From NCBI RefSeq assembly GCF_012275535.1, contig NZ_JAAVTK010000002.1, forward strand, positions 271,755 through 335,754: a DNA stretch of 64,000 nt. Reading direction: 5' to 3'. Position numbers and translations under genes: made by a program. This DNA is from Hymenobacter artigasi (GTDB lineage: Bacteria > Bacteroidota > Bacteroidia > Cytophagales > Hymenobacteraceae). The stretch's first letter is position 1. The number at the start of each line of letters is the position of its first letter. Shown here piece by piece: positions 1 through 7,438 of this stretch. Below the pieces are notes generated by a model. It was not told the DNA's origin, searched no databases, and worked only from the letters and a program-made list of their open reading frames with translations.

Positions 1-193
1 ACGTTTCGGCCCGCCGCAGCTCGGCATCGTCGAGCTGCACGTAGCACGCCTGCTCTACCTCGCAGTACAGCTCGTTGCGCTCCACCTCGCTGGCAAACAC
101 GGCACTCAGCCGGCGGCGCGGTATGAGGCGGGACGGCGCAATGAGGTGCCGCCGGAAAATGCGGCGCAAAACACGATAGACCTGCTTTTTCAT
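1..193 (-). CDS. Hypothetical protein, possibly acyl-carrier-protein-like (cut by window edge)
   Basis: The ATG is at 191-193 and the frame stays open to base 1, so only the first 64 residues are visible. The N-terminus is strongly basic, with RRIFRR and PRRR. It is followed by an acidic stretch whose spacing of E, L and D residues (ELYCEVEQACYVQLDDAEL) resembles the later helices of acyl carrier proteins. The DSL motif that carries phosphopantetheine is not visible; VERNE stands in its place. If this is a carrier-like fold, it is probably not a working carrier. The match is by eye only and the C-terminus is outside the window. It may be co-transcribed with the tiny gene that ends 55 bases upstream. 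Confidence 0.35.
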   Translation of the reverse strand, partial: MKKQVYRVLRRIFRRHLIAPSRLIPRRRLSAVFASEVERNELYCEVEQACYVQLDDAELRRAET

Positions 194-248
194 ACTCGTA
201 AGGGATAAGGCGATAACAGCGGCATGGCTGGCGCGGGCTGCCGGCTGC

Positions 249-380
249 TTAGTTGGCTGGCCGGCGGCCGGGGCGGCGTGCCCGGCGCTGGGCCGCCCGC
301 TGGGCCTGTAGCCGGGCGTATTCATCGGCTTTCAATACCGACCGGAGCTGGGTTTCAAACTCGTCTTCGAAGCGTTGCAT
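249..380 (-). CDS. Small hypothetical protein (43 aa)
   Basis: A 43-residue frame starts at the ATG at 378-380 and runs on the same strand as the gene at the left edge. It begins MQRFEDEFETQLRSVL and ends in an Arg/Ala/Pro-rich tail. The first half is predicted helical and amphipathic. The tail is basic and could bind nucleic acid or membrane. There is no signal peptide and no family I recognise. The reading frame continues upstream but has no better start. High GC makes chance open frames common, so this is a weak call that rests mainly on co-orientation with the next gene. Confidence 0.3.
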   Translation of the reverse strand: MQRFEDEFETQLRSVLKADEYARLQAQRAAQRRARRPGRRPAN

Positions 381-783
381 GGCAAAAAGGAACAGAGATG
401 GATGGGATGAGTGACGGTGCCGGCCTGCCGTGCGGCGCAGGCCAGAGGCCGGGCTAACCCGGCAGCAAAAGCGGCCAGCAGCGGGGCCGGTTGGCTGCGT
501 CAAAGGTGCCGGGCCAGGGCCGGGGCATCAAACCCAATCGCCCAACCGGGGCCCCACGCCGACCACTGCCCCGCCGGGCCGGGCCTATGCCACTGCGGGG
601 AGCACCTGGGTTTAAAGCAGAACCATTGGAGGTAACAGAGCTGACGTTCATCGACTTTTTAAACTAAGCCATCGATTCCCGGTCGTAGCTCTGCGCTTAG
701 GCTCGCATATTTGATTTATTGTTTACTTGCATTCCCTTCCGGCCCCGGTCACGGTCTGTTCCTCACGCATTATTTGCCACCCC
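381..783. other. Intergenic region between divergent units
   Basis: This stretch of about 400 bases separates a minus-strand pair from a plus-strand gene. I see no convincing coding frame, RNA gene or strong hairpin. The last 70 bases are AT-richer than their surroundings, as expected for a promoter region, but no clean TAnnTTTG box with a partner could be assigned. Confidence 0.4.
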
Positions 784-1188
784 ATGACCGATGCCCCCGA
801 CTACGCCACCGCGACGATACCGACCAGCGGCTGCGCCGTTTCGCCTGATGTATTTTCCCCGGGACGCCACCAGCCCGATGATGCCCCCGGGAAGACATGC
901 TTAGCCGACAGTATTTTTGTGCTGGGGCAGAACTACCCCAACCCGCACAAGGGCGAAACCACCGTCCCGTTCACGCTGCCGACAAATGCCGATGTCCGCC
1001 TCGATTTACTCGACCACCTGGGCCGTAAAATGGCCAGCGTGGTGCGCAAGGGCCGTAGCGCTGGCGTCCAGAATATAAAGTTGAACCTGGCAGGCCTGGG
1101 ATTGCCGGCTGGCAACTATATTTACCAGCTACAGGTCAGCAGCCGGTTCGGCACCTACCAGCAGGCAAAGCAGATGACCATCGAATAA
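784..1188 (+). CDS. Small protein consisting mostly of a T9SS type A / FlgD-like C-terminal sorting domain
   Basis: 134 residues from the ATG at 784. From about residue 45 to the end it matches the type A sorting domain of T9SS cargo: LGQNYPNPHKGETTVPF, then LDLLDHLGRKM, then LPAGNYIYQLQV, and a terminal MTIE. In Bacteroidota this domain directs export across the outer membrane and is normally attached to a large cargo. Here only about 45 residues precede it, and no hydrophobic signal peptide is visible at the chosen start. Either the start lies further upstream with a non-ATG codon, or this is a remnant or an intracellular homologue. A strong terminator follows 38 bases after the stop. Confidence 0.7.
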   Translation: MTDAPDYATATIPTSGCAVSPDVFSPGRHQPDDAPGKTCLADSIFVLGQNYPNPHKGETTVPFTLPTNADVRLDLLDHLGRKMASVVRKGRSAGVQNIKLNLAGLGLPAGNYIYQLQVSSRFGTYQQAKQMTIE

Positions 1189-1226
1189 AAACAACTGGAA
1201 GTGAGTGGGCTTAGAAGTGAAGCCCC

Positions 1227-1262
1227 GAGGCCGACCGCTGCAACGGTCGGCCTCTTTTTTTG
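1227..1262 (+). terminator. Rho-independent terminator
   Basis: An 11-bp perfect stem (GAGGCCGACCG with CGGTCGGCCTC) with a 6-base loop is followed by a run of T. It lies just downstream of the small T9SS-domain gene and isolates it from the aldolase gene. Confidence 0.9.
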
Positions 1263-1301
1263 GGTCCTGGGGCGCAAGGCCGTATTCGTTTGGCCGAAAC
1301 C

Positions 1302-1332
1302 TTTCAGGTTAGGCAGCGCCGCCCGTACTTTG
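1302..1332 (+). promoter_or_regulatory. Candidate promoter for the class II aldolase gene
   Basis: TTTC at 1302-1305 and GTACTTTG at 1325-1332 are separated by 19 bases. This approximates the Bacteroidota consensus TTTG-N19-TAnnTTTG with mismatches in both boxes. It would leave a leader of about 75 bases. Confidence 0.4.
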
Positions 1333-1413
1333 CCGTTGGGCCACCGCGGGCGGCGGCATCCTTTTCTATTCGCTTCCAACTCCCACCGCGGCCCTGCCGC
1401 ACAACTTTTTCTT

Positions 1414-2499
1414 ATGGCTGACCAAACTCTTTCCGGCCTGCGCGCCGGTGTGCTGCACGGCGACGAAGTGCAGGCCCTCTTCCAGAATGCCAAGGCCCAC
1501 GGCTACGCGCTGCCCGCCGTGAACGTGACCGGCACCAACACCGTGAATGCCGTGCTCGAAACCGCCAAGGCAGTGAACTCGCCCGTGATGGTGCAGTTCT
1601 CGAACGGCGGCGCGCAGTTCTTCGCCGGCAAATCGGTGAGCAACGACGGCCAGCGGGCCAGCATCGCGGGTGGTGTTTCGGGCGCTCACCACGTTCACCT
1701 CATGGCCGCGCTCTACGACGTGCCCGTGGTACTGCACACCGACCACGCCGCCAAAAAGCTCCTCCCCTGGATTGACGGCCTACTCGATGCCGGCGAGAAA
1801 TACTACCAGACGCATGGCCAGCCCCTCTACAGCTCGCACATGCTGGACTTGTCGGAAGAGCCGATTGAGGAGAACATTGAAATCTGCAAGCGCTACCTGG
1901 AGCGCATGGCCAAAATCGGCATGACGCTGGAGATTGAGCTGGGCGTGACCGGCGGCGAGGAAGACGGCGTGGACAACTCCGACGTGGACAGCTCCAAGCT
2001 CTACACCCAGCCCGAAGAAGTGGCCTACGCCTACGAGCAGCTGAGCGCCATCAGCCCACGCTTCACCATTGCGGCCGCTTTCGGCAACGTGCACGGCGTG
2101 TACAAGCCCGGCAACGTGAAGCTGGAGCCCAAGATTCTGCACAACTCGCAGGAGTTCCTGCGCCAGAAGCACAACATCGCCGAAACCCTGCCCATCGACT
2201 TCGTATTCCACGGCGGCTCGGGCTCCAGCCAGGAGGAAATCCGCGAGGCCATCAGCTACGGCGCCATCAAGATGAACATCGACACCGACCTGCAATGGGC
2301 GCTGTGGGAAGGCATCAAGGACTACTACGTGAAGAACGAAGGCTTCCTGCAGGGCCAGATTGGCAACCCCGGCGGGGCCGATTCGCCCAACAAGAAATAC
2401 TACGACCCGCGCGTGTGGCTGCGCAAAGGCGAAGAGACGTTCTCGGCCCGTTTGAAAACGGCGTTTGAGGACCTGAACTGCATCAACCGCCGCTACTAG
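1414..2499 (+). CDS. fbaA: Class II fructose-bisphosphate aldolase
   Basis: Zinc-dependent aldolase that interconverts fructose 1,6-bisphosphate with dihydroxyacetone phosphate and glyceraldehyde 3-phosphate in glycolysis and gluconeogenesis (cytosolic). 361 residues, the normal length for the FbaA-type subfamily. Key residues are in place: the catalytic Asp110 and zinc ligand His111 in LHTDHAA, His227 in FGNVHGVYKPG, His266 in VFHGGSGS, and the NIDTD phosphate-binding segment. The ATG at 1414 (MADQTLSG) is chosen because upstream in-frame sequence is not conserved in character and overlaps the terminator and promoter. A class I aldolase lies at the other end of the window. Confidence 0.97.
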   Translation: MADQTLSGLRAGVLHGDEVQALFQNAKAHGYALPAVNVTGTNTVNAVLETAKAVNSPVMVQFSNGGAQFFAGKSVSNDGQRASIAGGVSGAHHVHLMAALYDVPVVLHTDHAAKKLLPWIDGLLDAGEKYYQTHGQPLYSSHMLDLSEEPIEENIEICKRYLERMAKIGMTLEIELGVTGGEEDGVDNSDVDSSKLYTQPEEVAYAYEQLSAISPRFTIAAAFGNVHGVYKPGNVKLEPKILHNSQEFLRQKHNIAETLPIDFVFHGGSGSSQEEIREAISYGAIKMNIDTDLQWALWEGIKDYYVKNEGFLQGQIGNPGGADSPNKKYYDPRVWLRKGEETFSARLKTAFEDLNCINRRY

Positions 2500-2515
2500 C
2501 CGGTTGAACGTCCCA

Positions 2516-2716
2516 CTCCCCTCCTTTTTTAAGGAGGGGACATTTTCGCGCTGCGAAAATTGGGGTGGTTGCATTCGTTGAACGACACCCGAACGAGGCA
2601 TTTGTGCTATGTTCGGGTGTCGTTTGCGTTTCTGGACCCGCCGCAAGTCGTTCAACGAACTCACCACCCCAGTGTCCGCTGCGCGGCCACGTCCCCTCCT
2701 TAAAAAAGGAGGGGAG
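2516..2716. repeat. Compound inverted repeat between fbaA and the aldo/keto reductase gene
   Basis: Two short palindromes, CCCCTCCTTTTTTAAGGAGG near 2518-2539 and its counterpart near 2692-2715, form the outer arms. A perfect 14-bp stem (AACGACACCCGAAC at 2581-2594 with 2611-2624) lies in the centre. The outer arm begins 17 bases after the fbaA stop and ends 26 bases before the next start codon. It could act as a terminator or RNA-stability element. Its layout resembles the other palindromic elements in this window. Confidence 0.75.
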
Positions 2717-2741
2717 TTTGTTGTTCTTCATCTCCCCATCC

Positions 2742-3731
2742 ATGCCCTACCAAGCCAACCCCGCCCGCTACCAGGAAATGACTTACCGCCGTTGCGGCCG
2801 CAGCGGCCTGAAACTACCGGCCCTCTCCCTCGGCCTGTGGCATAATTTCGGCGGGGTCGACACCTTCGAGAACGGCCGCGCCATCCTGCGCCGCGCCTTC
2901 GACCGGGGCATCACGCACTTCGACCTGGCCAACAACTACGGACCACCGCCCGGCTCGGCCGAGGAGAATTTTGGCCGCATCCTGCGCGAAGATTTCGCCG
3001 GCTACCGCGACGAATTAATCATCTCGACCAAAGCCGGCTACCACATGTGGGACGGCCCCTACGGCGAGTGGGGCTCCAAGAAATACCTCGTTTCCAGCCT
3101 CGACCAGAGCCTCAAGCGCATGGGCCTGGCGTACGTCGACATCTTCTACCACCACCGCCCCGACCCCGACACGCCCCTGGCCGAAACCATGGCCGCCCTC
3201 GACCTCATCGTGCGCCAGGGCAAGGCCCTCTACGTGGGCCTAAGCAACTACCAGCCCGCCGAAGCCGCCGAGGCCTTCGCGCTGCTGCGCGATATGGGCA
3301 CGCCCTGCCTCATCCACCAGCCCAAGTATTCGATGTTTGAGCGCTGGGTGGAAGACGGCCTGCTCGACCTGCTGGCCGACGAGGGCGTGGGCTGCATCCC
3401 CTTCTCGCCCCTGGCCCAGGGCCTGCTTACGGATAAGTACCTGCACGGCATCCCCGACGATTCGCGCGTGGCCAAAGGCGTAGGCTTCCTCACCGAAAAC
3501 AACCTCACGCCCGAGCGCCTCGAGCAAGTGCGCCGCCTCAATGAGCTGGCGAAAACCCGCAACCAAAGCCTCGCCCAAATGGCCCTCTCCTGGCTGCTGA
3601 AGGATGAACGGGTAACCTCCGTGCTCATCGGCGCCAGCAAGCCCGAGCAGTTGGACGACTCGTTGAAGTGCCTGGAGAATCTGGCTTTCAGCGCAGAAGA
3701 GCTGACGGCAATTGAGGAAATCTTGAAGTAG
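2742..3731 (+). CDS. gpr: Aldo/keto reductase, L-glyceraldehyde 3-phosphate reductase type
   Basis: 329 residues, strikingly similar from end to end to E. coli YghZ/Gpr as I remember it: ANPARYQEMTYRRCGRSGLK at the start, then ITHFDLANNYGPPPGSAEEN, IISTKAGYHMW, YVDIFYHHRPD and MALSWLLKDERVTSVLIGAS. The Asp/Tyr/Lys/His tetrad of the aldo/keto reductase family is visible in those blocks. The family uses NADPH. Gpr reduces L-glyceraldehyde 3-phosphate and methylglyoxal, so a detoxification role is likely. The ATG at 2742 matches the start of E. coli Gpr; the open frame upstream runs through the palindrome and is not coding. Confidence 0.9.
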   Translation: MPYQANPARYQEMTYRRCGRSGLKLPALSLGLWHNFGGVDTFENGRAILRRAFDRGITHFDLANNYGPPPGSAEENFGRILREDFAGYRDELIISTKAGYHMWDGPYGEWGSKKYLVSSLDQSLKRMGLAYVDIFYHHRPDPDTPLAETMAALDLIVRQGKALYVGLSNYQPAEAAEAFALLRDMGTPCLIHQPKYSMFERWVEDGLLDLLADEGVGCIPFSPLAQGLLTDKYLHGIPDDSRVAKGVGFLTENNLTPERLEQVRRLNELAKTRNQSLAQMALSWLLKDERVTSVLIGASKPEQLDDSLKCLENLAFSAEELTAIEEILK

Positions 3732-3736
3732 GGTGC

Positions 3737-3807
3737 GGGGCTTGCCCCCGCCCGTCGATTGGACGATTCCAGAACTAACCGCTCAACGACGGGCGGGGGC
3801 AAGCCCC
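3737..3807. repeat. Perfect 21-bp inverted repeat between convergent genes
   Basis: GGGGCTTGCCCCCGCCCGTCG at 3737-3757 (21 bases) is exactly complementary to 3787-3807. The loop is 29 bases. The arms lie 5 bases after the reductase stop codon (plus) and 4 bases after the stop codon of the OmpA-like gene (minus), so one hairpin serves both gene ends. There is no T-run, so this is a 3'-end hairpin rather than a classic terminator. Confidence 0.85.
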
Positions 3808-3811
3808 GCCC

Positions 3812-4471
3812 CTACTTCCCAATCGAGCCAATCTTGGGCTGAATCTGAATAATAAAGCGCTTGTTCAGCGCCTCCTCGCTGCCGGTGTAGCGGCCGGCCC
3901 CACGGAAGCCGCTGCCGGCCGCAATCACCTCCAGGTTGCTGGGGAAGCGCAGACCAGCCTGCTCCCAGAGCCGGATAACGGCCATGGCGCGGTTGTAGCT
4001 GAGCTGGCGCACGGCGGGGCCGTCGAGGTTATGCGGGTCGTTGGCGGGGTAGCGCAGGTCTTTGGCGGCGCGGCCCTCTACCACGATGAGGTACTGCACT
4101 TTGTCGTCGGTCTTTATCGACTGCATCTGGCTGAGCAGGAAACGGCCGGCCTTTACCAGCGGCGTCTGGGCATCGGCGGGCAGCACGGCGCTTTGCGAGG
4201 CGAAGGTGACCGGGAATTTCAGCTCGTAGCGCTTATAGCGGGCATTGTATTCGAAGTAGCTGCTTTCGAGGCGGGCCAGGGCGGCCTTGATTTCGTCGAG
4301 TTTGCGCTTTTCCTGAACCTGCACTTTCAACTCCGAAATCAGCCGCTCATTTACGCGCTGCTTGTCGTTGGAGCGCTTGAAGCCCAGCACGAACAGCACG
4401 AGCATGATGAGGAACAGGGCCGTCATGAGGTCCACGTAGCTGGGCCAGAAGAAGTCTCTGCTCTCTTTCAT
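3812..4471 (-). CDS. MotB/ZorB-like channel subunit with OmpA-type C-terminal domain
   Basis: 219 residues from the ATG at 4471. One transmembrane helix (about residues 13-31) begins YVDLMTALFLIM, which matches the MotB helix YADFMTAMMAFF as I remember it. Asp14 falls where the proton-carrying Asp32 of E. coli MotB sits, so ion conduction is probably retained. Residues about 35-75 form a coiled-coil linker. From about residue 80 to 215 there is an OmpA/MotB-like peptidoglycan-binding fold, ending NKRFIIQIQPK. It is the last gene of the seven-gene minus-strand cluster, directly after the MotA-like gene, and should anchor a channel to the cell wall. An upstream in-frame extension to 4579 overlaps a repeat and is rejected. 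Confidence 0.85.
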   Translation of the reverse strand: MKESRDFFWPSYVDLMTALFLIMLVLFVLGFKRSNDKQRVNERLISELKVQVQEKRKLDEIKAALARLESSYFEYNARYKRYELKFPVTFASQSAVLPADAQTPLVKAGRFLLSQMQSIKTDDKVQYLIVVEGRAAKDLRYPANDPHNLDGPAVRQLSYNRAMAVIRLWEQAGLRFPSNLEVIAAGSGFRGAGRYTGSEEALNKRFIIQIQPKIGSIGK

Positions 4472-4548
4472 AGACCACTGATTTTTCGGATTTGAACGGA
4501 TTTCACGGATTTTGTAGTCGATTCTCAACCCCCGGTTATTGGTTGTCA

Positions 4549-4607
4549 GGCTCCCCTCTCCGCGGGCTTCGCGCATCAAGCGAACCGGGGCCGGGGATGA
4601 GGTGAGC
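4549..4607. repeat. GC-rich palindromic element, right half (family A)
   Basis: GGCTCCCCTCTCCGCGGG followed, after a divergent 20-base insert, by GGGCCGGGGATGAGGTGAGC. It is a half copy of the family found complete at 10853-11009 and 12513-12648. It ends 2 bases before the stop codon of the MotA-like gene. Confidence 0.75.
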
Positions 4608-4609
4608 GT

Positions 4610-6103
4610 TTACTTCTTGCCCAGCACCGTGCGCTGAAACCAGTTGGGCCGGGTGATTTCCTCCAGCACCTTGTTCGTGCGGTCCACCTGCTGCAAGAGC
4701 TGCTGCTGCAGCTGCGCATCGGCCAGCAGGCGGGCTTCCATGCGCTGCATGGCCTGCGCGGATAGGGCTGCCTGGCGCTCCTGCAGCACGTTGAGGTCCT
4801 TTTGCTGGGCCGGGAGCTGGGTGAAGGGGTTGAGGTACTCCGTGATTTTCTGGTAGACGTTGTTCTCGTTGAGGCGGCGGAAATGCTGCTGCCATTGCTC
4901 ATGCGCGGCGCTGGCTTCCTTTTGCAACTCCTGCAGGCGGCCATCCAGCTCGGCGTCCATGCGGTGCACGCCCTCGCTCACCCCCTGGCGGATTTGCGCA
5001 CCGAGGTCGGCCAGCAGCTTGCCGTGCTGGCTGAAGAATGCTACCTGCTGGCGCAGCGCATCGTCGTGCTGTTGCAGGTACTGCGGCACGCTGGCCAGGC
5101 CCTGCTCTAGCGCCGTGAGGCGGTTGAGGAGCGCGCCGATGGTCTGGGCGGCCTCGTTGCTGTGCGTCACGGTGGTGTTCAGGGCCTGCTGGTAGCCGAG
5201 GAATTTCTCGAAGGTCTGGGCGCTTTCGTCCACCCTATCGAACACCTTGATGGTAGCGTTGGCCAACTCCGAGTAGCCAATTTTCTCCAGCTGCTCCAGG
5301 AAGCGCTTCTGCACGCTCACGTTCTCGGTGATGCTGGCAATGAGCGGCGTAAACTCGTGAATCTTACTGAAAAAGTCGTTCTGAATCTGGCTGAAAAACT
5401 CGGCGTTGAAGGTATCCAGTACCGATTTCAGTTTGCTCATGCCGGCCTGCATGTCGGAGTTCAGCTTGGGCAGCAGGGCCTTTTGCAGGAAGGTGTAGTA
5501 GGCATTTTTGTTGCGGTCGCGGGCGGCGCGGGCCTGTTTTAGCAACTGGTTGCCGGCGAGGGTGAAGGCCAGCCCGAACAGGCTGCCAATCATGGCAATG
5601 AGCACGCCGCCAAGGAAATGCTGCACATCGGTGTTACTGAAGGAGGTATCCTTAGCCGGGTCAGCCACCACCTCCGCAAACGGGTTGCCCACCAAGGCCA
5701 GCAAGCCCAGAATAGCCCCCGTGAACGTGCCCAGCAAACCCAAGTACAGCGGCGTAGCAATCTGGGCCTGAATTTCCTCGTCCAGCGCCTCAGCGTGGCG
5801 CTCGGAAATGTCTTTCAGAATGCCGAAATCGGCCGCCGCGCCCCGGTTATTCAGCAGGTACTCGTTGGTATCGGTAATAATCTGGCCGAATTCCGGCGAG
5901 GCATCCCGGGTAATGAGCGCATCATACTGAATGGCGAAGTTCTTGTCCGGCTCGGCGGCGGTGTAGGCGATGGGCTGCACGGCCACCGCGCCGGCCGCTG
6001 GGTACATGGCCTGCACCCGCGCCGTAAGCTGGCGGTTGCGCAGGAACACCAGCGCCTGCCAGGCCACCAGCGCCAGGATGAGGAGGATTTCGATTAAGAG
6101 CAT
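4610..6103 (-). CDS. MotA/TolQ/ExbB (ZorA-like) proton-channel protein with long coiled-coil tail
   Basis: 497 residues. Transmembrane segments lie at about 2-21, 116-138 and 163-187. The second contains LGLLGTFTG, the signature turn of the MotA/TolQ/ExbB family, and the third contains FLGGVLIAMIGSLFGLA. Residues about 200-490 form a long, Gln/Glu/Leu-rich cytoplasmic coiled coil, much longer than in TolQ or ExbB and similar in design to the tail of ZorA from Zorya anti-phage systems. With the MotB-like protein encoded next, it should form a peptidoglycan-anchored rotary or force-transmitting channel. None of the Zorya effectors (ZorC, ZorD, ZorE) is nearby; actin-like and tubulin-like genes are here instead. 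Confidence 0.85.
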   Translation of the reverse strand: MLLIEILLILALVAWQALVFLRNRQLTARVQAMYPAAGAVAVQPIAYTAAEPDKNFAIQYDALITRDASPEFGQIITDTNEYLLNNRGAAADFGILKDISERHAEALDEEIQAQIATPLYLGLLGTFTGAILGLLALVGNPFAEVVADPAKDTSFSNTDVQHFLGGVLIAMIGSLFGLAFTLAGNQLLKQARAARDRNKNAYYTFLQKALLPKLNSDMQAGMSKLKSVLDTFNAEFFSQIQNDFFSKIHEFTPLIASITENVSVQKRFLEQLEKIGYSELANATIKVFDRVDESAQTFEKFLGYQQALNTTVTHSNEAAQTIGALLNRLTALEQGLASVPQYLQQHDDALRQQVAFFSQHGKLLADLGAQIRQGVSEGVHRMDAELDGRLQELQKEASAAHEQWQQHFRRLNENNVYQKITEYLNPFTQLPAQQKDLNVLQERQAALSAQAMQRMEARLLADAQLQQQLLQQVDRTNKVLEEITRPNWFQRTVLGKK

Positions 6104-6138
6104 AAACGCTTTCTCAGATAATGGCCGAAGTTACGGCC

Positions 6139-6235
6139 GACCCCACCCCCGGCCCCTCCCCAATGGGGAGGGGAGTGTTCTAATAAAATTTTCGATTGGC
6201 ACCCCTCCCCCACCGGGGAGGGGCCGGGGGTGGGG
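6139..6235. repeat. GC-rich palindromic element (family A variant)
   Basis: The left arm CCCCACCCCCGGCCCCTCCC is complementary to the right arm ending GGGCCGGGGGTGGGG at 6235. The spacer between them is AT-rich. Each arm also contains its own small palindrome. The right arm touches the stop codon of the upstream gene (TTA at 6236-6238 on the plus strand). Confidence 0.85.
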
Positions 6236-7438
6236 TTAGCTCAGCGCGATTTCAGCCTTTTGCACTACGTGCCAAGCATCGTCGCGCTTTTCCAGCCGGC
6301 CGGGCGTCAGGTTTTTGATGGTGGTGAACTGCTCCGTAGGCGGCAGTTCAAACTGGAAGAATTCCTTCAACTCGCGCACGCCGTTACCGATAATGCGCGA
6401 CTGGTCGGCTTGGGGGCTGAACGAGAATTGCGCCGTTTCGGCGGCCGCGTGGGGCAGCGTGATGAGCAGCGGCATCTGCGGCAGCGGGTTGGAGCTGAGC
6501 TTGCGGTGCTCGATGCTGGGCACGTCGGGGGCCGGGGCGTAATAATGCACCGGGCCGGCAGAAACTACCGGAGCCGCAGCGACAGCGGCCGTTTCCAGCG
6601 CCTCCAACGATTCGGCACGGGCATCCGGGTCAATCGAAACTTCCTTGTCAGCAGCCGTTGAGTCAATCAATTCCTGAATGGCGGGCGGCGTGGACGTAGG
6701 CGCGGCCCACTCAATGGTCTGGCCGGTTTCCAGGGGCTGGTCGTCGCCGGAAGGCGGTATGGGGGGCGTGGTCGGGTTCATAGCGGAAGGACGGTGGGGC
6801 ACTGCCGGCCACGCAACGGGCGAGTCGGCGGGGCTGCGGGAGTTGAAATTTGGCTTATTCTTTTTGCCCGTGCCCGACGATTTACTGCCGGGCTTCGGGG
6901 TAGTACCCTGCACCTCGCGCAGCGATTTAAACGACACGTTCTTGCCCGGACTTTCAGCCGGCGCGGACGAAGCGGCAGTCGCAGGCTCAGAGGGAGGCGC
7001 TTTGCGAACGTTTTCCGCCGGCTTTTTCCGAACGGGCTCCGGCGCGTTTGCCGGGGTGGACGGCAACACATCCGTCGCCACTTCCCGGGGTCCCGATGAC
7101 CGCCGGGTCCACAACCAGGCGCCCAGCACGCCAATGGCTACCCCACCCAACACAGCCCATACCGTGGTCCAGCTGGAAGTGGGCGGGGCAGCCGGAGCAG
7201 GGGCAACGGCCGTGGCGGGCGGTATCGAATCAGCAACAACAGCGGGAGCTGCCGTACCGGAAGTTGCGCCGGGAACCGACGGGCCGGCCGCTGGCTGCGC
7301 CCACGCCGTTGGGGCGCTACCCAGCACCACCAGCAACGCAAGCAGCCACAGCAATGGCCGGCGACCCTTGTTCAGGCCGCCGGCCGGCTGCAGCTGGCGC
7401 GGCCAAAGCGCCGGGCTAGTTGAGCGGCTGCGCGTCAT
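6236..7438 (-). CDS. Signal-peptide/TM protein of unknown function in the cytoskeletal cluster
   Basis: 400 residues from the ATG at 7438, which overlaps the 3' end of the upstream actin-like gene by 23 bases. A hydrophobic stretch at about 29-42 followed by APTAWAQP looks like a signal peptide. A second hydrophobic helix lies at about 91-111 (WAVLGGVAIGVLGAWLW). Residues 112-300 are Pro/Ser/Ala-rich and low in complexity, probably disordered. The last 100 residues are more regular and contain PLLITLPHAA and a phenylalanine-rich segment (VRELKEFFQFELPP). I do not recognise a family. The tight overlap suggests translational coupling to the actin-like protein. It could tether that protein to the membrane, but that is inference from position only. 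Confidence 0.7.
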   Translation of the reverse strand: MTRSRSTSPALWPRQLQPAGGLNKGRRPLLWLLALLVVLGSAPTAWAQPAAGPSVPGATSGTAAPAVVADSIPPATAVAPAPAAPPTSSWTTVWAVLGGVAIGVLGAWLWTRRSSGPREVATDVLPSTPANAPEPVRKKPAENVRKAPPSEPATAASSAPAESPGKNVSFKSLREVQGTTPKPGSKSSGTGKKNKPNFNSRSPADSPVAWPAVPHRPSAMNPTTPPIPPSGDDQPLETGQTIEWAAPTSTPPAIQELIDSTAADKEVSIDPDARAESLEALETAAVAAAPVVSAGPVHYYAPAPDVPSIEHRKLSSNPLPQMPLLITLPHAAAETAQFSFSPQADQSRIIGNGVRELKEFFQFELPPTEQFTTIKNLTPGRLEKRDDAWHVVQKAEIALS

